From the NCBI GenBank assembly GCA_965228435.1, contig OZ245818.1, positions 7,378,001 through 7,442,000 on the forward strand: DNA of 64,000 nucleotides. The letters are read 5' to 3'. Each line of letters begins with the position of its first letter. Within the stretch, counting starts at the first letter, position 1. This document shows positions 43,526-52,539 of this stretch, in pieces. This stretch comes from Hoeflea_A sp965228435. GTDB lineage: Bacteria; Pseudomonadota; Alphaproteobacteria; Rhizobiales; Rhizobiaceae. Position numbers and translations under genes: made by a program. The notes beneath the pieces are model-generated. The model was not told the origin of the DNA, did not search any database, and saw only the letters and a list, made by a program, of their open reading frames with translations.

Positions 43526-44749
43526 ATGTCGGAGACATCTACCAAAGCTGGTTTGCCTTGGCTGATCATTGCCTGTGGCAGCATGATCGCGGCGCTGGCG
43601 TTCGGACCGCGAGCCGTCATGGGTTTCTTTCAACTTCCAATGCTGGCTGATACCGGTTGGGACCGCACGACGTTCGGACTTGCGATGGCTCTGCAGAATT
43701 TGTGCTGGGGCTTGGGACAACCGGTTTTCGGCGCAATCTCCGACAGATACGGGACGTGGCGCGTCCTGGCACTGGGTGCGGTCTGTTATGCGGCAGGCTT
43801 GTATCTGATGGCCGTAGCAGATGCACCCATTTGGTTGCACATCGGTGGCGGCGTTCTCGTTGGGCTTGGTGTCGGTGCTGCGTCTTTCGGAATCATCATG
43901 GCTGCATTTGCCCGCCATGTTGCGCCAGAGCAGCGTTCGCTCGCCTTCGGCTTCGGGACTGCCGCCGGTTCCGCCGGCATGTTTGTGTTTGCACCCATTA
44001 CCCAGGGACTGATCGACACGGTGGGATGGTCCGACACGCTGGTCTATCTCGGCATTGCCATGTTGGCGATACCCGTACTGGCCGTGGCTTTGCGTGGTAA
44101 CGCTGCGACCGGGGCCCATTCAGCCAACGAATTCCAACAGACGACCGGTGAAGCTCTGAGGGAGGCTTTCGCGTACCGCGGCTATCTCCTGCTGACCGCG
44201 GGCTTCTTCGTCTGCGGCTTCCATGTGGCTTTTATCACGGCCCACTTGCCGGCCTATATCGGCGATATCGGCATCGCTACCAACATCGCGGTAATTTCAA
44301 TCGCGTTGATCGGCTTTTTCAACATCATCGGATCCCTGGCCTCCGGATATTACGGACAACGCCATTCCAAACCGATGATACTTGTCGGCCTCTATCTCAG
44401 TCGGTCAATCGCAATCGCCCTGTTTCTGCTTCTGCCGCAGACTGCCACGTCGGTGATCATCTTCTCGATCGCCATCGGTCTTTTGTGGCTCTCGACAGTG
44501 CCAATCACCAACGCAATGGTCGCGGTCATGTTCGGCACCCGGCATCTGGGGATGCTGGGAGGCATTGTGTTCCTGTCGCACCAGATCGGTTCGTTTCTGG
44601 GAGTCTGGTTGGGCGGTTATCTTTACGACCAGATGGGCAGCTTTGACCCGGTATGGTGGATCAGTGTGGCTCTCGGCCTTGTCGCCGCTATTCTCAACTG
44701 GCCGATTGCAGAAAAACCCGTGGACCGGGAGTTGGCTCCGGCACAGTAA
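43526..44749 (+). CDS. MFS transporter (monocarboxylate/CynX-like)
   Basis: A 407-residue inner-membrane carrier with about 12 hydrophobic helices. The loop 2-3 motif GAISDRYGTWRVL is the standard MFS signature, and GPRAVMGFFQLPMLADTGWDRTTFGLAMALQNL resembles anion/monocarboxylate porters related to OxlT. The frame opens at 43457, but the ATG at 43526 has GGGGA 6 nt upstream. It diverges from nadA across a gap containing a palindrome, so it could carry an NAD precursor; that is a hypothesis. It ends 4 nt from the convergent protease gene. Confidence 0.88.
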   Translation: MSETSTKAGLPWLIIACGSMIAALAFGPRAVMGFFQLPMLADTGWDRTTFGLAMALQNLCWGLGQPVFGAISDRYGTWRVLALGAVCYAAGLYLMAVADAPIWLHIGGGVLVGLGVGAASFGIIMAAFARHVAPEQRSLAFGFGTAAGSAGMFVFAPITQGLIDTVGWSDTLVYLGIAMLAIPVLAVALRGNAATGAHSANEFQQTTGEALREAFAYRGYLLLTAGFFVCGFHVAFITAHLPAYIGDIGIATNIAVISIALIGFFNIIGSLASGYYGQRHSKPMILVGLYLSRSIAIALFLLLPQTATSVIIFSIAIGLLWLSTVPITNAMVAVMFGTRHLGMLGGIVFLSHQIGSFLGVWLGGYLYDQMGSFDPVWWISVALGLVAAILNWPIAEKPVDRELAPAQ

Positions 44750-44753
44750 TCCG

Positions 44754-46340
44754 TCACATGGCGTCCGACCCGACTTCTTCCAGAAGTTTGACCACCATCG
44801 TGATCGGAACACCCAGATTCGATCCGCCATATTCCGGAAGGATGGCGGCTGTCACCGCGACGACGCTGCCATCGGTATTCAAAACCGGACCTCCGCTGCC
44901 GCCATGGGTGGTGTCCGCGTCAAAGACGATCGTCTCCTCGGTTGCCTGAGCGACGATGCCACGGCTGGCCAGCGGCATGATCCGACCGGCTGCAGAAAGG
45001 CGGCTGGCAATGGTCCAGAAGCCGACATCCCCAGACCGGCGCAAATCATTGACGAAATTCTCTCCCGCCTGGGCCAGCATGGACCGCAGCCCGGTCGGGT
45101 ATCCCATGACAATCACTTCTTCGCCGGGGTCCGGAGCTCCTTCGGCAAGGGTCAAGCCCCTGGGCGCGTTCTCTCCCGAGTAGCGCAGCAGGGCGATGTC
45201 GGCTTCGCCGCTGCTGCCGATCAATTCGACAGGCAGTCCGTCCGGCCGCCCCGGAAAGTAGGCAATGAACCGGGTCATGGTCGGTTCAAGCCCCTTGGAA
45301 ATCAGGACATTGATGTTGGCATCGAACGCCCACGGCTCACCGACATGCCGATTGGTCACGAGGATCCCCTCCTCGCCGATGGCGAAACCGGTCCCGGTGA
45401 ACTGGCGTTCGGCTACCGGACCGTCTCCGTCAATCGACAAAGACGGCAGCCCGTTCGGTAGGATCAGCGGCTTGCCATCTTCACCCAGCACATGTCGCAG
45501 CATGCGCTCGCCGTCCTTTTCACGAAAACCGTAGGCCCCCTGGAGGAACGGGATCGAAGCCACAGATTGCGCAATGACAGCCTCAGTTGCCTCGGATCGC
45601 CGCTCGATTTCCGCGATGCGTTCCCCGGCTGTCGCGATTTGGCCGCGCAACTCCTCGCTCAGGGCCTCGAGGTCCTGCTGAGACAGGGCCTCTTCGCGCG
45701 AGCGCGCCAGCGTTCTTGAGAAATTCTCCAGTTCGATTGCGCCACTGGCAATCTGCTGTTGCAGCAGCGCATTCAGACGGCTCTGCTGATAGGCAATGCC
45801 ACCCAGAACGATCAGCGCAATAATTACACCGATGCGAAACGGGATGGTCGTGCGCCCGACGAGCCGCCTGACCATCTGAGTCGATGAACCCGTAAACCGT
45901 TCGACAACCGGACGGCGGCTGGCTCGGAAATAGGCGGCCGAATCCGCAAAGATGTCGCCAATACCTTCGCGCATCCTGTGACTGCCGTCGTAGAGATTAT
46001 AGCGCGACATCGGTCCGTTTTCGCCAAACTCGATTGTGTCGTGATTGGCAAGAAGCCGCGAGCTCACCCTTTGTCCATTGACCCACAGCGGGCGACCTTC
46101 GATCGCCTCGATCACGTAGCTGTTTTCTGCACGGTGCAGGCGCGCCACGGGATCGCCTTCGGATTTCGCCGAGTCGGCTGAATAGAGATGGATAAATCCC
46201 TGGCGGCTCAGCCACAGATTGGCCGAGGGCTGAGAGAGCCACGTGGCTGTATCGCGGCAGGGACCCGTCAGGTGTTCGAGCACCGCTACAACTTGCTGTT
46301 CGTCCAGATCAGCGCTGTGTGTCGGACTTTCCGCGTCCAT
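44754..46340 (-). CDS. Membrane trypsin-like serine protease with N-terminal FHA-like domain
   Basis: A 528-residue multidomain protein. Residues about 40-118 look like a forkhead-associated fold (GRPLWVNGQRVSSRLLANHDTIEF). A transmembrane helix follows (about 168-185), then a coiled coil (about 186-255), then a chymotrypsin-fold protease domain (about 310-520) with His332 (TNRHV), Asp381 (EADIALL) and Ser482 (THGGSGGPV) in order. The topology implies a cytosolic FHA-like sensor and a periplasmic protease. The start at 46340 has GAGGA just upstream; ATGs at 46361 and 46364 without a ribosome site would add eight residues or fewer. It diverges from the BT1-like gene. Confidence 0.85.
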   Translation of the reverse strand: MDAESPTHSADLDEQQVVAVLEHLTGPCRDTATWLSQPSANLWLSRQGFIHLYSADSAKSEGDPVARLHRAENSYVIEAIEGRPLWVNGQRVSSRLLANHDTIEFGENGPMSRYNLYDGSHRMREGIGDIFADSAAYFRASRRPVVERFTGSSTQMVRRLVGRTTIPFRIGVIIALIVLGGIAYQQSRLNALLQQQIASGAIELENFSRTLARSREEALSQQDLEALSEELRGQIATAGERIAEIERRSEATEAVIAQSVASIPFLQGAYGFREKDGERMLRHVLGEDGKPLILPNGLPSLSIDGDGPVAERQFTGTGFAIGEEGILVTNRHVGEPWAFDANINVLISKGLEPTMTRFIAYFPGRPDGLPVELIGSSGEADIALLRYSGENAPRGLTLAEGAPDPGEEVIVMGYPTGLRSMLAQAGENFVNDLRRSGDVGFWTIASRLSAAGRIMPLASRGIVAQATEETIVFDADTTHGGSGGPVLNTDGSVVAVTAAILPEYGGSNLGVPITMVVKLLEEVGSDAM

Positions 46341-46450
46341 GGCGTCCTCAATTGGGCACATCATGACCGAAAAACTCTGTGAAATTGATCGGTGTCATTG
46401 ATGCTGACGGCTCTGTCGGCTCATCCTTTCATGTAGGAAAGGTTTGCGTC

Positions 46451-48100
46451 TTGAGAAGGGTCAAAGCAAAGACTGTCAACACCATAGTCGGCTGGTTCGA
46501 TACTGTCGTCGTCGAATTATACCGGCAATTTCACTGGTCGTTCCTGCCGCCGTTGATGGTCTATTTTGCTGCCGGCATCTCCGGTCTCACCGCGATCGTG
46601 GGGGCATTTTTTGTCAAGGACTATCTTGGCCTGTCAGCCGCCTTCCTGTCCGGTCTTGCCTTTTGGGCCGGCATACCCTGGGCGCTCAAAATGCCGCTCG
46701 GCCATCTTGTCGACCTGATCTGGCGGTGGAAAGCGCTGCTGGTATTCCTGGGTGCTGCACTCGTGGCTGCCAGCCTGACGATCATGTATCTTCTAATTAC
46801 AGAACCGGGCGAGATGGCCTCGATGATGCCGATCGAGGCCTGGTACGTGCTCAGCGCGTTGCTGGCACCGAGCGGTTACGTCGTACAGGATTCCGTTGCC
46901 GACGCGATGTCGGTCGAGGCCGTGCCGCATGTCGACGATGATGGCCAGCCGCTCGACGCGGCGCGGACAAAAACGCTGCATACGACCATGCAGACGCTCG
47001 GGCGCATCGCCCTTATCAGCGGACTAGTGGCGGTCGCCCTGCTCAACATTTTCATGTTTTCCGGCATCGAGAGTATGAACGAAGGGCAGAAGGTGCAGAT
47101 CTACGCTCAGATCTATCTTATGGCGCTCGCCATTCCCGCCATCTCCGTGTCCGGCGTTCTTCTGGCCGCCCTGCTGAAAAGCCGACGTCGACGGAAACTG
47201 CAGCGGATGAATCTCGAGGCGGAGGAGATCGAACGGCGGCTGGAGCGCCGCGACGAGGAAGCGACGCCCAATTACTGGTATTTCATCGGCGGCCTGGCGT
47301 TTGTTCTTCTGACCCTTGCCGTCGGACTGTCGCAGATCCCGTTCTCCCAGGAAATCGTCTTTGTCGGATCCATGGCCATCGTGCTCACGCTCATGCGTCA
47401 GTTGATTGCCCAATTGGAGGTCGAAAAAGCGCGGGCACTGATCGGGACCGCCATTATCATCTTCGTTTTTCGCGCCGTGCCACTGCCCGGGCCGGGCGCC
47501 ACCTGGTTCGAGATCGACATCCTTGGCTTCGACCAGCAGTTCCTGTCGGTTCTGTCCCTGATCACATCGTTGCTGACCCTGGCCGGAATGATCCTCTTGC
47601 GGCCACTGATGGCGTCGAAAACCATCACCTATATCGTTGTCCTGTTGACCGTGGCCGCCGCCGTTTTGGCGCTGCCGAACATCGGCCTCTATTACGGCCT
47701 GCACGAGTGGACCGCACCGCTGACCGGAGGTGTTGTCGACGCACGCTTCATCGCAATCATGGACACTGCGGTCGAATCGCCGCTCGGGCAAATCGCCATG
47801 ATTCCCATGTTGGCGTGGATCGCCAAAAATGCACCGGGTGCGCTGAAGGCGACCTTCTTTGCCGTCATGGCGTCGTTCACCAACCTTGCGCTGTCGGCAA
47901 GCAGCCTGCTCACCCGCTATCTGAACCAGATCTTCCTGGTCACACGTGAGGTCCGAGATCGCGAGACCGGCCTGGTCACGACGGCGGCAGATTACGGCTC
48001 TCTGGGGTGGTTGCTTCTTACCGTGGCGGCCGTTTCACTGCTGGCGCCGCTGATCACCATCGCGATTGTCCAGATGACCGTGTTCCGAACCGAAGAGTAA
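46451..48100 (+). CDS. BT1/folate-biopterin-type MFS membrane protein
   Basis: A 549-residue polytopic membrane protein with about 12 helices. The segment IPWALKMPLGHLVDLIWRWK resembles the helix 2-3 region of BT1 (folate-biopterin transporter) proteins. A charged cytoplasmic loop (SRRRRKLQRMNLEAEEIERRLERRDEE, roughly residues 240-270) separates the halves. The substrate is unknown. A TTG at 46451 is chosen because AGGAAAGG lies 8 nt upstream; a GTG at 46379 would add 24 residues without a ribosome site. It diverges from the FHA-protease and converges with recO. Confidence 0.7.
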   Translation: MRRVKAKTVNTIVGWFDTVVVELYRQFHWSFLPPLMVYFAAGISGLTAIVGAFFVKDYLGLSAAFLSGLAFWAGIPWALKMPLGHLVDLIWRWKALLVFLGAALVAASLTIMYLLITEPGEMASMMPIEAWYVLSALLAPSGYVVQDSVADAMSVEAVPHVDDDGQPLDAARTKTLHTTMQTLGRIALISGLVAVALLNIFMFSGIESMNEGQKVQIYAQIYLMALAIPAISVSGVLLAALLKSRRRRKLQRMNLEAEEIERRLERRDEEATPNYWYFIGGLAFVLLTLAVGLSQIPFSQEIVFVGSMAIVLTLMRQLIAQLEVEKARALIGTAIIIFVFRAVPLPGPGATWFEIDILGFDQQFLSVLSLITSLLTLAGMILLRPLMASKTITYIVVLLTVAAAVLALPNIGLYYGLHEWTAPLTGGVVDARFIAIMDTAVESPLGQIAMIPMLAWIAKNAPGALKATFFAVMASFTNLALSASSLLTRYLNQIFLVTREVRDRETGLVTTAADYGSLGWLLLTVAAVSLLAPLITIAIVQMTVFRTEE

Positions 48101-48121
48101 CCAGAACCGTCTCCATGGCTT

Positions 48122-48865
48122 CTATGCCGGTTGCGTGCCGTCCATCGCTTTCAATGCCGACCGAATGAACCCATGACGTGGCTCCGGCATTTCGATGCCG
48201 CGTGGCTCGTAGACGTGGCGCTCCAGGAAATAGCCTGTCAGCGCAAAAGCTTCCGCCAGACTTTCGCGGTCCGCCGCCTGCCGGTTTCCCTCGGTCAGAA
48301 ACGGAGGCAGCGCAAGGAGCTTGTCCCGCCACGGGGCACCTGCCTCGTCGCTCACGGCACGTCCGGTTTTCGGTGAAACATAACTGAGTTGGTCGGTGGC
48401 GCCCGTGGCCGCACATCGGGTCAGATCGAGCCCGAAACCGAGGTCCTCAAGCACCGCGATCTCGAAGCGCACGAACAGTTCGCCGGCATCCTGGGGCTGA
48501 TGCAGGTGAGCCAGGATTATCCCAAGAGCTTCATAGAGGTGCGGGTGCGGATCGCGTTCAGGCAGGAGACGCAGCAGCGCTGCCATCGCCTGAACGCCGT
48601 AGACCGCAGTTGCAGTCTCCATCAGCCGGGCGGCACGCAACTCCAGTGGTTCGATCTGGAAGTTACCGAGATGCTGGTCGAGGCGAGCGCGCCAGGCGAC
48701 ACTCACGCCATTGCCCGGCTGGAGAACGGGCTGCATCCGCTTCGACCGGCCACCGCGCACAAGGCCCAGGTGGCGTCCGTGGCCGCGCGTCATCACCTCG
48801 GCGATAACGCTGCTTTCGCCATGGCGCCTGACACCGAGAACGATCCCTTCATCCTGCCATTGCAT
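48122..48865 (-). CDS. recO: DNA repair protein RecO
   Basis: A 247-residue recombination mediator of the RecFOR pathway, loading RecA on SSB-coated DNA. The N-terminal OB-fold (EGIVLGVRRHGESSVIAEVMTRGHGRHLGLVRGG) and the alpha-helical C-terminal domain with the FVRFEIAVLEDLGFGLDLTRCA segment are typical. It is the last gene of the conserved lepB-rnc-era-recO series, 18 nt after era. Confidence 0.93.
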   Translation of the reverse strand: MQWQDEGIVLGVRRHGESSVIAEVMTRGHGRHLGLVRGGRSKRMQPVLQPGNGVSVAWRARLDQHLGNFQIEPLELRAARLMETATAVYGVQAMAALLRLLPERDPHPHLYEALGIILAHLHQPQDAGELFVRFEIAVLEDLGFGLDLTRCAATGATDQLSYVSPKTGRAVSDEAGAPWRDKLLALPPFLTEGNRQAADRESLAEAFALTGYFLERHVYEPRGIEMPEPRHGFIRSALKAMDGTQPA

Positions 48866-48883
48866 GGATTCAAACTGTGCCGC

Positions 48884-49810
48884 TCAGGACGGAAATTCAA
48901 GCCCGATTTCGCGGTACCGTTCCGGATCATCGCCCCAGTCGCGTACCTTGACGAACAGAAACAGATGCACCTTCTGCCCGAGAATGTCCGCCAGTTCGCG
49001 GCGGGCATTGCTGCTGATGTGCTTGATGGACTCGCCGCGGCGTCCGAGCACGATCTTTTTCTGGCTTTCGCGCTCGACATAGATCACCTGCTCGATACGC
49101 ACACTGCCATCCTTGCGTTCCTCCCATTTCTCAGTCTCCACATGGGACGCGTAGGGCAGTTCCTGGTGCAAACGGGCGTAGAGCTTTTCCCGGGTGATTT
49201 CCGCCGCCAGTTGGCGCATCGGCAGATCGGAAATCTGGTCTTCCGGATAGTACCAGGGGCCGGCTGGAAGCGTTTCCGACAAATAGTCCAGCACATCATC
49301 ACATCCGGACCCGTTCAAGGCCGAGATCATGAAAGTGCGGTCGAAGTTCGCCGTCTCGGCCGCCTCGGCAGCCAACGCCAACAGACGTTCGGGAGCCACC
49401 CTGTCGATCTTGTTCAGGACCAACACCTTCGGTTGCTTTACTTCACCCAAGCCCTCGAGGATCTTTTCGGCATCTCCGCCGAGGCCCCGCTCGGCGTCGA
49501 CCAGGAAGAAGACGACGTCGGCATCGTGGGCGCCGCCCCAGGCGGACGTCACCATTGCCCGATCCAATCTCCGGCGCGGTCGGAAGATACCGGGTGTATC
49601 GACGAACACGATCTGGGCATTTCGATGGATGCCGATACCGCGCACCACAGAGCGCGTGGTCTGAACCTTGTGGCTGACGATCGAGACTTTGGCGCCGACC
49701 AAGCGATTGACGAGCGTGGATTTGCCGGCATTGGGCGCGCCGATAAGCGCAACAAAGCCGGAGCGAGTCTGCTCAGCGGCGGTTTCGGCGGATTGATCAT
49801 CATCGGTCAT
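48884..49810 (-). CDS. era: GTPase Era
   Basis: A 308-residue GTPase needed for 16S rRNA maturation and 30S assembly. G1 (GAPNAGKST), G3 (DTPG), and G4 (NKID) are intact, and the C-terminal KH domain carries GRRGESIKHISS. It overlaps the rnc stop by 4 nt (ATGA), linking its synthesis to RNase III, and precedes recO. Confidence 0.96.
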   Translation of the reverse strand: MTDDDQSAETAAEQTRSGFVALIGAPNAGKSTLVNRLVGAKVSIVSHKVQTTRSVVRGIGIHRNAQIVFVDTPGIFRPRRRLDRAMVTSAWGGAHDADVVFFLVDAERGLGGDAEKILEGLGEVKQPKVLVLNKIDRVAPERLLALAAEAAETANFDRTFMISALNGSGCDDVLDYLSETLPAGPWYYPEDQISDLPMRQLAAEITREKLYARLHQELPYASHVETEKWEERKDGSVRIEQVIYVERESQKKIVLGRRGESIKHISSNARRELADILGQKVHLFLFVKVRDWGDDPERYREIGLEFPS

Positions 49811-50514
49811 GACTGTGTCCAGACACCTTCGCGTTCGAGCATCCTTGTCGCCGCATCCTGCTCGGCCGCGCGGCGCGAGCGGCCCGAGCCTATCTCAGGC
49901 TTCAACCCCGTAACGCTCGCTTGAACCCGGAACAATGGGTCATGGTCCGGCCCTGTTCGCTCGATGATCGCGTAGGTCGGCGCTTCCCCGGTGCTGCTGT
50001 GGGCCCACTCCTGCAGCTCTGTTTTGGCATCGCGGCGGGAAGTGGCCGACGCTTGTGCCCGGCTCTGCCAGTTTTTCAGCACGAAAGCCCGCGCTGTCTC
50101 CATTCCGGCGTCGAGATAGAGGGCCGCGATGAGTGATTCCATCACATCCGCACGAACGCTCGCCATGCGTTTGCCGGTCAGATTCTTAATATCGGATCCG
50201 GTGCGGATGAAGCGGTGCAATTCCAGTTCGTCGGCGATGGCGGCACAGGTTTGCGCGCTCACGAGCTGGTTGAGGCGCACTGAAAGATCACCTTCCTTTG
50301 CCGCGGGGAACATGGAAAACAGCAACTCGGCTACGATCAGACCCAATACCCGGTCGCCTAGAAACTCCAACCGTTCGTAATCGCCCTTGCCACCTGATCG
50401 CGCGCTTGAATGGGTGAGCGCCCGTTCCAAACGCTTCCTGTCCTTGAACCGATGTCCAATCAGCTCGGCAAGCCGGGCGTGATCAGCATCCGTCCATACA
50501 CCGGATGGATTCAT
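49807..50514 (-). CDS. rnc: Ribonuclease III
   Basis: Cuts double-stranded RNA in rRNA and mRNA processing. The signature ERLEFLGDRVLGL with catalytic acidic residues lies in the N-terminal domain and a double-stranded RNA-binding domain (TELQEWAHSS... to the end) in the C-terminal. The frame is open to 50559, but the ATG at 50514 overlaps the lepB stop by 4 nt, the same coupling seen to era, and gives a normal 235 residues. Confidence 0.95.
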   Translation of the reverse strand: MNPSGVWTDADHARLAELIGHRFKDRKRLERALTHSSARSGGKGDYERLEFLGDRVLGLIVAELLFSMFPAAKEGDLSVRLNQLVSAQTCAAIADELELHRFIRTGSDIKNLTGKRMASVRADVMESLIAALYLDAGMETARAFVLKNWQSRAQASATSRRDAKTELQEWAHSSTGEAPTYAIIERTGPDHDPLFRVQASVTGLKPEIGSGRSRRAAEQDAATRMLEREGVWTQS

Positions 50515-51257
50515 TCGGTCAGCTCGAACAGGCGTCCTGGCCTGATCTCGGTCGGCCATTTCCAGATTTCGAGCGGCGAAGAGCCACCGCCGATGGAGAA
50601 GAAAATCATCTCCGCCCGGCCGACGAAGTTTTCAAGCGGTACAAAACCAACATTGGCGCGACTGTCGGCGGAGTTGTCGCGGTTGTCACCCATCATGAAA
50701 TAGTGCCCTTCGGGCACCAAAAATTCGCGGGTGTTGTCGCTCATGGAGTTGGGCGTGATATCCAGCGTCTCGTAGCTGACGCCATTCGGCAAGGTCTCGG
50801 TATAGATCGCCGCCTGGGCCGCTTCATCACCGGAATCACCCGGATCATAGGTGCCGGTTCGTTCGCGTTTGACCGGTTCGCCATTGATGTGCAGCACACC
50901 GCGGATCATCTGGATCCGGTCGCCCGGCAATCCGATGACCCTCTTGATGTAGTCTATCCTCGGATTGGGTGGGAATCGGAAAACGGCGATGTCGCCGCGC
51001 TCCGGCGTGCCGCTCCAGATGCGGCCGGAAAACAGCGGCGGCGAGAACGGGAACGAGTATCGCGAGTAGCCATAGGCAAACTTCGAAACGAACAGGTAAT
51101 CGCCAACCAGCAGCGTCGGTTTCATGGAGCCCGACGGAATAGAAAACGGCTGAAACAGCAGACTGCGAATCACAAGGGCCAGGAGCAGCGCCTGAACGAT
51201 AACCTTGAGGGTTTCGCCAAAGCCTGACTGCTTCTTCTTTTCAACGGTTTCGGACAC
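50511..51257 (-). CDS. lepB: Signal peptidase I
   Basis: Cleaves Sec and Tat signal peptides at the periplasmic face of the inner membrane. One N-terminal transmembrane helix (about residues 15-35) precedes box B with the catalytic Ser (IPSGSMKPTLL) and box D with the catalytic Lys (IDYIKRVIGLPGD). The frame opens at a GTG at 51293, but relatives begin with M-S-E before a Lys-rich stretch, fitting the GTG at 51257 (248 residues) with AAGGGG upstream. It is coupled to rnc. Confidence 0.94.
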   Translation of the reverse strand: MSETVEKKKQSGFGETLKVIVQALLLALVIRSLLFQPFSIPSGSMKPTLLVGDYLFVSKFAYGYSRYSFPFSPPLFSGRIWSGTPERGDIAVFRFPPNPRIDYIKRVIGLPGDRIQMIRGVLHINGEPVKRERTGTYDPGDSGDEAAQAAIYTETLPNGVSYETLDITPNSMSDNTREFLVPEGHYFMMGDNRDNSADSRANVGFVPLENFVGRAEMIFFSIGGGSSPLEIWKWPTEIRPGRLFELTE

Positions 51258-51336
51258 GCTTGCAAAACCCCTTGCGACTGGTTCGATCAGCACAGCTTAC
51301 TAGTGCCATGACCGGGCAATGTAAATGCACGGGCTT

Positions 51337-51744
51337 TCACAGCCTGGACAGTGGCAGGGCCTCGATGATCACAAACGCCTGTGCCAGCGGGAAATCGTCC
51401 GTTATCGTCAAATGGATGGACGGTTCATGACCATCGGGCATCAGCGACTCCAGCCGCTCCGCAGCTCCGCCTGTCAATTGCATGGTCGGTTGTCCACCAG
51501 GCAGATTGACGACCCCCATGTCGCGCCAGAATACACCTTTGGACAGGCCCGTTCCGAGCGCCTTGGAACATGCCTCCTTGGCTGCGAAACGCTTGGCGTA
51601 GGACGCGGCGCGAAGCTTTCGTCGGTCAGACTTCTGCCGCTCGATTTCGGTGAAACATCGATGGGTGAACCGATCGCCAAAACGCGACAGCGATTTCTCT
51701 ATGCGGCGAATGTCGATCAGGTCGCTGCCGATGCCGACGATCAT
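51337..51744 (-). CDS. acpS: Holo-[acyl-carrier-protein] synthase
   Basis: Transfers 4'-phosphopantetheine from CoA to apo-ACP for fatty-acid synthesis. The magnesium site is complete: Asp8 in GIGSDLIDIRRIE and the Glu in RFAAKEACSKALGTG. The true start is the ATG at 51744 (135 residues) with AGGG 8 nt upstream; the frame is open to 51837 but homologues start at MIVGIG. It lies between the DUF2062 gene and lepB, as commonly seen in Rhizobiales. Confidence 0.94.
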   Translation of the reverse strand: MIVGIGSDLIDIRRIEKSLSRFGDRFTHRCFTEIERQKSDRRKLRAASYAKRFAAKEACSKALGTGLSKGVFWRDMGVVNLPGGQPTMQLTGGAAERLESLMPDGHEPSIHLTITDDFPLAQAFVIIEALPLSRL

Positions 51745-51808
51745 CCGAACTGCCCTGACGGAGCTCCGGCGCTGTTGCGCTTTGACTGTAGGTGGAGCGT
51801 TCTGGTCA

Positions 51809-52390
51809 TCAAACCGTCTGGCGGCCCGAGAGGTCACGTTGTCCGAGTCGACGCTCGTTCAAGCGGCGGCGACGGCGGTTTTGAAACGTTGCTACACTGA
51901 CATAGGTCAGAATGTAGAATCCGATGCCGAAAGCCGCGGCGAAGGGCAGACAGCCGACCAGCATGGGCTTGATCACCGGCTCCCAGAGCTGATTGAAATC
52001 GAGTTCCCGGAACATGCGGCCAAGATGGATCCCACGCACTTCGCCATGGAAGTCATCGACAAGGATGTGCTGCCCCATCTTGTAGCTGGCGGTCCAGATG
52101 AACGGAAAGGTCAGCGGATTGCCGAATGCCGTTCCGAGTGCGGATGCAATGACGTTGCCCGCCAGCACGAATGCCAATGCTGCCGCAATGATGAAGTGAA
52201 AGCCGAGAAAGGGCGACCATGAAGCGATGACGCCAGCCGCTACACCAGCGGCGATGGCATGCGGTGTCGCTGACAGCCGCAAAATACGCTTGCCGAAATA
52301 CTGGAAGGAGCGGGAAAACGACCGTCGCGGCCAGAAGAAAACACGGGTTCTCTCCCAAAATCCAGCGGGTTTGCGACGGCGAAAAAGCAT
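51809..52390 (-). CDS. DUF2062 membrane protein
   Basis: A 193-residue protein with an arginine-rich N-terminus (MLFRRRKPAGFWERTR) and hydrophobic helices containing the family phrase SWSPFLGFHFIIAAALAFVLAGN followed by GTAFGNPLTFPFIW, diagnostic of DUF2062. The function is not known; its constant position between rsh and acpS in Rhizobiales suggests an envelope role. The gene is intact. Confidence 0.88.
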   Translation of the reverse strand: MLFRRRKPAGFWERTRVFFWPRRSFSRSFQYFGKRILRLSATPHAIAAGVAAGVIASWSPFLGFHFIIAAALAFVLAGNVIASALGTAFGNPLTFPFIWTASYKMGQHILVDDFHGEVRGIHLGRMFRELDFNQLWEPVIKPMLVGCLPFAAAFGIGFYILTYVSVATFQNRRRRRLNERRLGQRDLSGRQTV

Positions 52391-52539
52391 CCTTGTTCCA
52401 TTGGTTTCTGCAATTGTTGACGAGCCGCACCATAGCGGTTGGTGCTTAAGGAATGCTTGGCGATCCCGAAAAAGAATTAGCGAAGCAGGCCGCCGCTAAC
52501 AAGCACCTAACGCGCAATTCGGTCCGATAAAGTGGTTCG

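Noticed and set aside
48389..49924. 511-residue plus-strand open frame opposite recO and era
   Set aside because: Lies wholly opposite conserved genes with intact motifs and shows no recognisable domain.
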